Assembly (NCBI GenBank): GCA_015486905.1 | Contig: WFQV01000199.1 | Span: 1-6,186, forward strand | Reading direction: 5' to 3' | Source of the DNA: Melioribacteraceae bacterium | Lineage (GTDB): Bacteria > Bacteroidota > Ignavibacteria > Ignavibacteriales > Melioribacteraceae | DNA length: 6,186 nt | In this document: one piece after another, positions 1 through 4,620 of the stretch | How the letters are laid out: every line of letters begins with the position of its first letter | How positions within the stretch are numbered: the stretch's first letter is position 1 | Notes under the pieces: model-generated | Told to the model about the DNA's origin: nothing | What the model saw: the letters and a program-made list of their open reading frames with translations, nothing else | Database searches by the model: none | Translations under genes and position numbers: made by a program

Positions 1-567
1 CACCGTAAAATTTTCAATCGTAGGCGGATTTTCGAACGATGGCGGTTTGTCGCCGTGAAGCGTAAAAATCGTAACTTTATCTCCGATTTTAATCATTAAC
101 CTATCGGCAAGTTTTTCGCCCAGGATTATTTCATTTGCTTTGTTCTTTTGTGAAAAATAACTTCCTTCAATGATTAAATGCTTAATATTCGAGTTGTCAT
201 ATTTCGGTGAGATCCCTTCGATTTGTAAGCCTTCACTAAATTTTTTGTGTTTGATGATTGCATTTTTAACAAGGAAAGGAGAAACGCTTTTAACGGAATA
301 ATTTGTAATTTTTTTAATTGAGTCAATTGTGGCGGGATTAAACGGCAGGTTCCTTTGACCGAAACCGCTTATTGTAATATGAGCGGTAAAATCGATTATT
401 TTCTCTTCTATTTTATTTTCAAAGCCGTAAAGAATTGAAAGGGCAAGAATGAGAACGGCAACACCCAACGCAATTCCTCCGGTTGAAATTATTGAATTAA
501 AGGAGAAGAATCTCGCATCCTTTCCCGATTTAATTAACCGTTTTATTACAAAAAGTACGAACTGCAT
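1..567 (-). CDS. LolC/LolE-family lipoprotein-releasing ABC transporter permease, N-terminal part (runs off the left edge)
   Basis: The reading frame is open from an ATG at 567 down to base 1, giving 189 residues with no stop, so the C-terminal part lies outside the window. A GGAG ribosome site (on the minus strand) lies about 5 bases before the ATG. The protein starts MQFVLFVIKRLI, has one hydrophobic helix at about residues 25-48 (containing GGIALGVAVLILALSILYGF), and then a polar, probably periplasmic region with the segment HITISGFGQ. This N-terminal layout, with Gly-rich first helix ending in a GFE motif, is typical of the MacB/FtsX-type permeases of the LolC/LolE family, which with the LolD ATPase extract lipoproteins from the inner membrane for transfer to LolA. 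The partial length prevents separation of LolC/E from other FtsX-like permeases. The three last helices, which would carry the FtsX domain, are not visible. Family assignment is fairly sure; exact substrate is inferred. Confidence 0.85.
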   Translation of the reverse strand, partial: MQFVLFVIKRLIKSGKDARFFSFNSIISTGGIALGVAVLILALSILYGFENKIEEKIIDFTAHITISGFGQRNLPFNPATIDSIKKITNYSVKSVSPFLVKNAIIKHKKFSEGLQIEGISPKYDNSNIKHLIIEGSYFSQKNKANEIILGEKLADRLMIKIGDKVTIFTLHGDKPPSFENPPTIENFTV

Positions 568-627
568 TTTGCTCCGTTTTTAATGGACAAAAATAGAAAT
601 TAAATTAGATAAAGTAAAAAAATAGGT

Positions 628-644
628 ACAGATTTAAAATCTGT
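628..644. repeat. Short perfect palindrome (ACAGATTT-A-AAATCTGT)
   Basis: Eight-base arms flank a single central base. From memory, similar cAcagatt...aatctgtg palindromes recur between genes in Bacteroidota genomes. It lies about 60 bases upstream of the permease start, so an operator role is possible, but nothing shows it. Confidence 0.5.
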
Positions 645-1093
645 GGCAAAAAAAAGAAATAAGAAAGAAGGAACTAGAAATAAGAAATAGTTAAACGTGA
701 TACGCAATAGGTAAGACGATAGACGTTAGTCTCATTGTTAGTTGAATACCGAAAATGGAAAGAGGAAAGTTAATTTACAATTGGCAATTCTTCTGATCCG
801 AAGTCTAGTAAAATTAACAACTTCTATACCTTCGGCATTGTTTTTGTTTTCCAAAATTTTTTTCTACAAATATTCGATCCCTCTTATTTTGCGGGGTAAA
901 CTCTTTGGGGTCGGTCATTTTTCAAACCTATTCACCCTTTCTCCACATTCTGCGAGGAGAGTTTCTCAAAACACACCAATAATCAGCCATCTCTCCTATC
1001 TGCCCTGTCTGCCTGATCTGATACATTTTGCGGGGCTTTTTGTAATGATTGAACAATGCTTTTAAGACAACTACGAAAAAATTAAATATTTCT

Positions 1094-1145
1094 TAGCCCC
1101 AGCGGGGGATATCTCATTAACCACGGTTTTCAACCCGTGGGCGTT
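1094..1145. repeat. Composite double-hairpin interspersed repeat
   Basis: Two hairpins lie side by side: CCCC-AGC-GGGG at 1097-1107 and CCACGG...CCGTGG at 1121-1126/1135-1140, the latter with an 8-base loop that includes a near-pairing TTTTCAAC. From memory, paired elements of the form 'agcccc-gcggggc ... cacggttttcaacccgtgg' are widespread between genes in Bacteroidota and relatives. The arms are visible; repeat-family membership is recall, and no second copy is in the window. Confidence 0.6.
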
Positions 1146-1166
1146 ACGAATAAAAACAACAAAAAA

Positions 1167-1223
1167 GTTTTGGCGCGATTTTTGGAGGGTTGATTTTGGC
1201 AAAGCAAAAAATCGTGACAAAAC
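1167..1223. repeat. Imperfect inverted repeat, 17-base arms
   Basis: The left arm (1167-1183) and right arm (1207-1223) match at 15 of 17 positions when one is reverse-complemented (core GTTTTG-C-CGATTTTT). The 23-base spacer contains GGAGGGTTGATTTTGG. It could fold as a long stem. No run of T follows the right arm, so a simple terminator is unlikely. Confidence 0.55.
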
Positions 1224-1287
1224 TCTCAAGAGGGAAAGACAAGCTAAATTTTTTTGCCACCAAATTTAAACTTGTACCAAAAAATAA

Positions 1288-1316
1288 TTGACTTTGAAAA
1301 TCGAATACAATAATTT
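1288..1316 (+). promoter_or_regulatory. Possible promoter for the tRNA cluster
   Basis: TTGACT (1288-1293) and TAATTT (1311-1316) are separated by 17 bases in AT-rich DNA, about 85 bases before tRNA-Pro. The -35 half is good and the -10 half is weak. A TACTTTGT box at 1336-1343 is an alternative of the Bacteroidota -7 type. Some promoter is expected here; its exact position is a guess. Confidence 0.25.
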
Positions 1317-1399
1317 AGTAAGCCTTATTTGAATTTACTTTGTAAGTTATTAAAGTTCATTAAATATTGATGAAAGCGGAGAAAGCCTCCGTTTATTAA

Positions 1400-1474
1400 C
1401 GGGGCGTAGCGTAGTCCGGTTAGCGCGCCTGCTTTGGGAGCAGGAGGTCGCAGGTTCAAATCCTGCCGCCCCGA
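1400..1474 (+). tRNA. tRNA-Pro(UGG)
   Basis: A complete cloverleaf can be drawn. The acceptor stem pairs CGGGGCG (1400-1406) with CGCCCCG (1467-1473), the discriminator is A1474, the anticodon stem is CCTGC/GCAGG, and the seven-base loop TTTGGGA puts anticodon TGG at 1435-1437. The T arm contains GGTTCAAAT. CCA is not encoded: CAG follows, so CCA must be added after transcription. UGG can read all four Pro codons if U34 is suitably modified. It is separated from the other three tRNAs by 227 bases. The acceptor 3' strand also takes part in a second hairpin with downstream sequence (see 1469-1487). Confidence 0.97.
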
Positions 1475-1528
1475 CAGAATGTCGGGGAAGGTCGCAGGTT
1501 TCCCGATTAAAAATCGGGACCGCCCCGA
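1445..1528 (+). repeat. Partial duplication of the tRNA-Pro 3' half with a palindrome inside
   Basis: AGGTCGCAGGTT occurs in the tRNA variable/T arm (1445-1456) and again at 1489-1500. The tRNA end CCGCCCCGA occurs at 1466-1474 and again at 1520-1528. In the second copy the nine bases between these blocks (T loop and 3' T stem) are replaced by a 19-base palindrome, TCCCGAT-TAAAA-ATCGGGA (1501-1519). The copy cannot form a tRNA. Possible origins are a slipped duplication, a relic of an integration event at the tRNA 3' end, or insertion of a small mobile hairpin. Which applies is not decidable here. Confidence 0.8.
1469..1487 (+). repeat. Perfect hairpin overlapping the tRNA-Pro 3' end
   Basis: CCCCGACA (1469-1476) and TGTCGGGG (1480-1487) are exact complements around a GAA loop. 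The left arm includes five bases of the tRNA acceptor 3' strand, so in the precursor this hairpin competes with the acceptor stem. There is no T run behind it, so it is not a normal intrinsic terminator. TCGGGG at 1482-1487 can instead pair with CCCCGA at 1523-1528. Confidence 0.75.
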
Positions 1529-1701
1529 TGAACCGGACACCGTTAAATTTTTTTATATTTAATTATTGAAATTTTGGAAATAAAAAAGGCACGGTAAGTT
1601 AAAATTTGATTATTTCTTCTCGCCATACCGTAGAAAGATTAAAGTTCTTTTGTTAGTGAATTTTTACTGAGCTCCCGAGAGTGAAAACGCTCGCAATAAA
1701 T
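1475..1701. other. Spacer between tRNA-Pro and tRNA-Arg
   Basis: After the duplicated tRNA tail (to 1528) there is AT-rich DNA without a gene. An ACGGTA (1591-1596) / TACCGT (1626-1631) inverted pair is present. The length of the gap suggests that the Arg-His-Glu group could have its own promoter, but I cannot point to a clear one. Confidence 0.4.
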
Positions 1702-1775
1702 GCGCCAGTAGCTCAACAGGACAGAGCAACGGCCTTCTAAGCCGTAGGTTGGAGGTTCGAGTCCTCCCTGGCGTA
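1702..1775 (+). tRNA. tRNA-Arg(UCU)
   Basis: Acceptor GCGCCAG (1702-1708) pairs with CTGGCGT (1768-1774), with a G-U pair at the end, and the discriminator is A1775. The D stem is GCTC/GAGC, the anticodon stem ACGGC/GCCGT, and the loop CTTCTAA puts TCT at 1736-1738. The T arm is GGAGG-TTCGAGT-CCTCC. CCA is not encoded. UCU reads AGA and AGG, common Arg codons in AT-rich genomes. It is the first of three tRNAs packed within 240 bases, with ten bases to tRNA-His, so they are probably cotranscribed. Confidence 0.97.
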
Positions 1776-1785
1776 CTTTTTACAT

Positions 1786-1863
1786 GGTGGGTATAGCTCA
1801 GTTGGTTAGAGCGTCTGGTTGTGGCCCAGAAGGTCAAGGGTTCAAGTCCCTTTACTCACCCCA
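1786..1863 (+). tRNA. tRNA-His(GUG)
   Basis: Acceptor GTGGGTA (1787-1793) pairs with TACTCAC (1853-1859) with one G-U pair. G1786 can be the extra G-1 that HisRS recognises, opposite discriminator C1860. The anticodon stem is TCTGG/CCAGA and the loop TTGTGGC puts GTG at 1821-1823. The T arm is AAGGG-TTCAAGT-CCCTT. CCA follows the discriminator at 1861-1863, so this is the only one of the four tRNAs here with an encoded CCA; in a C-rich junction this could be chance. The mature span without CCA ends at 1860. Confidence 0.97.
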
Positions 1864-1868
1864 ATTTT

Positions 1869-1940
1869 GGCCCCATCATCTAACGGTTAGGATACAGCCC
1901 TTTCACGGCTGACATACGGGTTCGAATCCCGTTGGGGTCA
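1869..1940 (+). tRNA. tRNA-Glu(UUC)
   Basis: Acceptor GGCCCCA (1869-1875) pairs with TGGGGTC (1933-1939) with one G-U pair, and the discriminator is A1940. The anticodon stem is CAGCC/GGCTG and the loop CTTTCAC puts TTC at 1902-1904. The T arm is ACGGG-TTCGAAT-CCCGT. CCA is not encoded. It follows tRNA-His by only five bases and closes the tRNA cluster. The MITE-like element starts four bases later. Confidence 0.97.
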
Positions 1941-1944
1941 CAAC

Positions 1945-2130
1945 AAAAGGGAATGTCTAAAAAGTCTGAAATTGTCATTTCGAAGGAGCGAAGCCCCGCC
2001 AAAGGCGGGGAGAAATCTTTTAAACCTGCCTACCCTGGCAGCAGGCATGGTTCACAATGTTCTCAAAGATTTCTCACCCCGATAAATCGGAGTTCGAAAT
2101 GACACGCTTACTTTTTAGACAACCCCTTTT
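1945..2130. mobile_element. MITE-like palindromic element with nested hairpins
   Basis: The 186-bp segment has long imperfect terminal inverted repeats. From outside in, the matching blocks are AAAAGGG / CCCTTTT at the ends, TGTCTAAAAAGT (1954-1965 against 2110-2121), TGTCATTTCGAA (1973-1984 against 2093-2104) and GAGAAATCTTT (2010-2020 against 2065-2075). Each arm holds its own small palindrome at about the same place: CCCCGCC-AAA-GGCGGGG at 1994-2010 and CCGAT-AA-ATCGG at 2079-2090. A third hairpin, AACCTGCCT/AGGCATGGTT (2023-2052), is in the centre. There is no coding capacity. From memory, 'TGTCATTTCGAAGGAGCGAAG...GAGAAATCTTT' repeats are common between genes in Bacteroidota. Target-site duplication is not obvious. 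It may also end transcription of the tRNA cluster. Confidence 0.7.
1994..2010 (+). terminator. Possible terminator hairpin behind the tRNA cluster
   Basis: A perfect seven-base-pair GC stem (CCCCGCC/GGCGGGG, loop AAA) is followed by AGAAATCTTTTAAA, which contains a short T run about seven bases beyond the stem. It lies 54 bases after tRNA-Glu. The T run is displaced and short, so the terminator role is weakly supported; the hairpin is also part of the MITE-like element. Confidence 0.3.
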
Positions 2131-2280
2131 TCATTTTAAATTAAGGGAAAAATGATTTACTTTATTCGGCTTCATCTGTTTATTTATTTAGCCACTAATT
2201 ACGTGAATTTAGTCTTAAGTCTCAAGCCGAAGCTTCGAGTTAAAAAATTAGCAGGTTAATAATTAGTAACCAGTCCCAAT

Positions 2281-2316
2281 CTTAACCTTAATCTTAGCCT
2301 CAACCTTAACCTTAAT
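2281..2316. repeat. Six-copy hexamer tandem repeat, consensus CYTARY
   Basis: The units are CTTAAC, CTTAAT, CTTAGC, CTCAAC, CTTAAC and CTTAAT in exact register; CCCAAT at 2275-2280 may be a decayed seventh. All changes are transitions. It resembles a degenerate telomere-like microsatellite, but no function is implied. Confidence 0.8.
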
Positions 2317-2352
2317 TTCAATATCCAAACAAAAAATATCAGAACAATCAGC

Positions 2353-2392
2353 CATCCAACCATCCAATCATCCAACCATCCAATCATGCAAT
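2353..2392. repeat. Five-copy octamer tandem repeat, CATCCAAY
   Basis: The units are CATCCAAC, CATCCAAT, CATCCAAC, CATCCAAT and CATGCAAT, so the last base alternates C/T as if a 16-base dimer had been copied. The same octamer occurs on the opposite strand at 5883-5890 within another tract. Confidence 0.85.
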
Positions 2393-2416
2393 CAATCTAC
2401 TCCTCACGCATTCATC

Positions 2417-2458
2417 ACCTGCCTACCGCCTGCCTGCCGGTAGGCAGGGCAGGCAGGT
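2417..2458. repeat. GC-rich palindrome of CCTGCC / GGCAGG units
   Basis: The left half (2417-2438) and right half (2439-2458) are imperfect inverted copies made of ACCTGCCTaCC and CTGCCTgCC blocks, and can form a stem of about 20 pairs with a small bulge. A shorter relative, AACCTGCCT/AGGCATGGTT, is in the MITE-like element (2023-2052). It lies about 70 bases beyond the stop of the minus-strand purine permease and could limit read-through from it, but no T run accompanies it. Confidence 0.75.
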
Positions 2459-2528
2459 TCATAAATAATATCATTTACTTGGGTGTCTTAAAATTAGTCA
2501 TGTATGTTTCATTGTGTAAGTTTTCAAA

Positions 2529-3830
2529 TCAATAAGGGTAGAAAATAAAAAACAGAAGCGAAAATGCTGACAATACCCACAATCCCGGCTTCACGTCTTT
2601 AATTTCACCGGCAAAGAATTTTGTAATCGGGTAAACCACAAACCCTGCAGTCATTCCTATCCCCAAATTGTAAGTAAAACTCATCAGCGCAATAATTACA
2701 AAAGCAGGAATTAATTCGCTAAAATTATTAAAATCTAAATTTTTAATCGGTGACATCATTAAAAGTCCAACAATAATAAGCGCCGAGCCGTAAGCATAAC
2801 CCGGAATCACCGTGAAAAAGGGTGCAAAGAAGATTGCAAGTAGGAACAAAACGGATGTTACGACCGCAGAAAATCCCGAGCGCCCGCCTGCTTCAATCCC
2901 TGCGGCGGACTCGATGTAAATTCCTGCTGTTGTTGTTCCCAGTAAAGAAGCCGCTACTGTGGAGAGAGCATCGCAGAGAAACGGTTTTTCAATCTCGGGC
3001 AGATTACCGTTTTCATCCAATAATTTTGCTTTGTAGGAAACGCCAAGCAGCGTTCCCATTGTGTCAACAAAATCCATTACTAACACGGTTAAAATAACCG
3101 CTAAGAAACCCCAAGTTAAGGCTCCTCCGATGTCAAGATGTAAGAATAAAGGCGTAAGAGAAGGGGGAGCGCTAACCCAATGCTTTGGCAGGGGAGTTGC
3201 TCCGAAAATGAAGCCGAGTATTGCGGTGGTAAGAATTCCGATTAAAATTGAGCCTTTGACTTTTTTAATCATTAGTATGCCGGTAAAGAGGAAGCCGAAG
3301 AGGGCTAATAATACGGTCAACTCGTGGAAGTTTCCTACCTTAACCGGTGCACCGGGTACGCCCACTTGAACGATGCCCGTTTCATTTAACCCGATGAAAG
3401 CAAGGAAAAATCCTATCCCGACCGCAAAAGAAATTTTTAAACTTTCGGGAATTGAATTCGCCAGCCAGCCTCTGAGATTTCCCAATGTAATTAAAGTAAA
3501 AAGAAATCCGCTGATAAAAATTGCACCTAATGCCGTTTGCCAGCTGTAGCCGAGAGTTTTAACCACAGTAAAAGCGACGAAGGCATTTTCCCCCATGTAC
3601 GGTGCAATTGCAAAGGGGCGTTTGGCATAAACTCCTAAGGCAAAAGTGCCTAAGAAGGCGGTGTAAATTGTTGCTGCCATCGAGGCTTCGAAAGGCATAC
3701 CTGCGACTTCCAGAATTTTAGGATTAACAATAATAATGTAAGCCATTGTCACAAATGTCGTGAAGCCGCCGATTAACTCATTCTTCAAATTGGTGTTCAG
3801 TTCTTTGAAATTAAAGTACTTTGCAATCAT
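2529..3830 (-). CDS. NCS2-superfamily purine permease, AzgA (adenine/hypoxanthine/guanine) type
   Basis: This 433-residue inner-membrane protein has the size and motifs of the AzgA-like branch of the nucleobase-cation symporter-2 superfamily, which imports adenine, hypoxanthine or guanine with protons for purine salvage. Visible landmarks are the N-terminal TTFVTMAYIIIVNP (24-37), APYMGENAF (76-84, equivalent to APGMGLNAF in many relatives, keeping the Asn), SIPESLKISFAVGIGFFLAFIG (about 126-147), DFVDTMGTLLGV (253-264) in the eighth helix, and GTTTAGIYIESAAG (298-311) followed by GGRSG. The acidic residues D253/D256 and E307 that match substrate-binding positions in the family are kept. ATG at 3830 is preceded by GGAGG four bases away, so the start is secure; the stop is TGA. 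It is single, convergent with the tRNA cluster and divergent from the folate operon. The exact substrate cannot be told from sequence. Confidence 0.93.
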   Translation of the reverse strand: MIAKYFNFKELNTNLKNELIGGFTTFVTMAYIIIVNPKILEVAGMPFEASMAATIYTAFLGTFALGVYAKRPFAIAPYMGENAFVAFTVVKTLGYSWQTALGAIFISGFLFTLITLGNLRGWLANSIPESLKISFAVGIGFFLAFIGLNETGIVQVGVPGAPVKVGNFHELTVLLALFGFLFTGILMIKKVKGSILIGILTTAILGFIFGATPLPKHWVSAPPSLTPLFLHLDIGGALTWGFLAVILTVLVMDFVDTMGTLLGVSYKAKLLDENGNLPEIEKPFLCDALSTVAASLLGTTTAGIYIESAAGIEAGGRSGFSAVVTSVLFLLAIFFAPFFTVIPGYAYGSALIIVGLLMMSPIKNLDFNNFSELIPAFVIIALMSFTYNLGIGMTAGFVVYPITKFFAGEIKDVKPGLWVLSAFSLLFFIFYPY

Positions 3831-3868
3831 AGTTCCTCCATGCTGTAATTATTTTATTTGCAAGTTTA

Positions 3869-3899
3869 ATGATTTACAATGCCGGAGTTTGTTGCCAAA
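3869..3899 (-). promoter_or_regulatory. Possible Bacteroidota-type promoter for the purine permease
   Basis: On the minus strand TTTG (3899-3896) and TAAATCAT (3876-3869) are 19 bases apart, the spacing of the TTTG-19-TAnnTTTG pattern. The downstream box matches only partly. I looked for a purine riboswitch in this leader and see none. Confidence 0.25.
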
Positions 3900-3918
3900 C
3901 GTCAAATTTTTTTTACTG

Positions 3919-3949
3919 TTTGTTTAAAATAATTAAAAGAATACTTTAT
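3919..3949 (+). promoter_or_regulatory. Possible Bacteroidota-type promoter for the folate/PspC operon
   Basis: TTTG (3919-3922) and TACTTTAT (3942-3949) are exactly 19 bases apart and fit TTTG-19-TAnnTTTG at all positions except the last two bases. The operon's first start codon is 65 bases further on. The AT-rich surroundings make chance matches likely, so this is a candidate only. Confidence 0.35.
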
Positions 3950-4014
3950 TAAAAGAGAATGAATTTATATATTGGAATACTTAAAGTTATTTAATTATTT
4001 AACAGAAACCTCAC

Positions 4015-4608
4015 GTGAGAATAAGAACAGTCATTCCGAAAGGTGAAGCACGCAAGCTCGTCCTCCAAAGAAGGAAGGAAATCTCTGAAGCCGAGATAAA
4101 AAGGAAAACCTTTAAAGTAATCGAACGATTGAAAGAGCAGGATGAATTCCTCAATGCAAAAACGGTTCACTGTTACATCGCCAGCAGAGAGGGGGAAGTT
4201 GACACACGTCAGTTAATAAATCTGATGCAAGAGATGAACAAAGCAATTGTCGTTCCGAAGTTGAACCCTGTTTCCAAAACTTTTTCCAGAGGGTGCTTTA
4301 CAAGTTGGACTGAAATGATTAGAAATGAAGAAGGTTACCTGGAGCCTGCCGTCGGCATTAACGACAGCCTTGACGATATTGATTTGGTGATTGTCCCTGC
4401 CGTTGCCGTTTCAATTCACGGACAAAGGATCGGTTACGGCGGCGGCTATTACGACAAACTTCTTCGTAATCTCTTTGTGCCTAAATTCGTTCTGGCATTT
4501 GAATTCCAAATTTTTGATGATATTGAATCCACTACGGCGGATACGAGGGTGGACAAAATAATTACCGAGCTACGAGTTGTAGATGTGTTAAAACATTCTG
4601 TTTATTAA
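4015..4608 (+). CDS. 5-formyltetrahydrofolate cyclo-ligase (5,10-methenyl-THF synthetase)
   Basis: The 197-residue product matches the cyclo-ligase family in length and motif order. The enzyme converts 5-formyl-THF plus ATP to 5,10-methenyl-THF, returning a dead-end folate to one-carbon metabolism in the cytoplasm. Visible are an N-terminal basic region with K9 and R13, CYIASREGEVDT (53-64, the folate-side 'E-V-D/T' region), AIVVPKL (77-83), EPAVG (110-114), DLVIVPAVAV (123-132) and the nucleotide-binding signature RIGYGGGYYDKLL (138-150). In most relatives the segment before the signature reads VPg-A-F-D; here it reads VPAVAVS (F to V, D to S), and the usual P-x-E-x-H-D before the C-terminal VDKIITE has become TTAD, losing the His. 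The start is GTG at 4015, the only start after an in-frame stop at 4000; no clear ribosome site is visible. It leads the three-gene operon. Confidence 0.9.
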   Translation: MRIRTVIPKGEARKLVLQRRKEISEAEIKRKTFKVIERLKEQDEFLNAKTVHCYIASREGEVDTRQLINLMQEMNKAIVVPKLNPVSKTFSRGCFTSWTEMIRNEEGYLEPAVGINDSLDDIDLVIVPAVAVSIHGQRIGYGGGYYDKLLRNLFVPKFVLAFEFQIFDDIESTTADTRVDKIITELRVVDVLKHSVY

Positions 4609-4620
4609 AACGGTAAGGCT

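Larger units (their letters stand above)
568..1399. other. Gene-free stretch with interspersed hairpin repeats
   Basis: I see no convincing gene in these 832 bases. A 107-codon TTG-started frame (742-1065) has no ribosome site, a skewed composition and no recognisable motif. The stretch begins with A-rich low-complexity sequence (about 600-720), then has the word ATTTTGCGGGG twice in direct orientation (886-896 and 1025-1035), and three hairpin repeats listed separately (628-644, 1094-1145, 1167-1223). It looks like an accumulation of decayed short interspersed repeats between the divergently oriented lipoprotein permease gene and the tRNA cluster. Confidence 0.6.
2131..2528. other. Repeat-rich gap between tRNA cluster and purine permease
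   Basis: No gene is visible in about 400 bases. Contents in order: an AT-rich part with TTCGGCTT (2165-2172) inverted as AAGCCGAA (2224-2231) and the palindrome CGAAGCTTCG (2228-2237); a hexamer tract (2281-2316); an octamer tract (2353-2392); and a GC-rich palindrome (2417-2458). The genes on the two sides converge on this gap. Confidence 0.65.

Noticed and set aside
884..1035. 32-codon minus-strand frame (start MYQIRQTGQ) in the repeat-rich gap
   Set aside because: Very short, no ribosome site, and overlaps repeated ATTTTGCGGGG words; more likely decayed repeat DNA.
742..1065. 107-codon plus-strand frame starting with TTG
   Set aside because: No ribosome site, no motif, composition of repeat-rich non-coding DNA.
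1325..1540. 71-codon minus-strand frame containing RQDLNLRPPAPKAGAL
   Set aside because: It is the antisense reading of tRNA-Pro; this peptide is a well-known false annotation wherever tRNA-Pro occurs.
2353..2392. CRISPR-like array
   Set aside because: The units are 8 bases with no spacers; this is a simple tandem repeat.
2822..3369. Two plus-strand frames (91 and 102 codons)
   Set aside because: They lie wholly antisense to the well-supported purine permease and have highly basic, unnatural compositions.
3831..4014. Purine riboswitch upstream of the purine permease
   Set aside because: The leader has no paired loops or conserved core of that class; it is only AT-rich.
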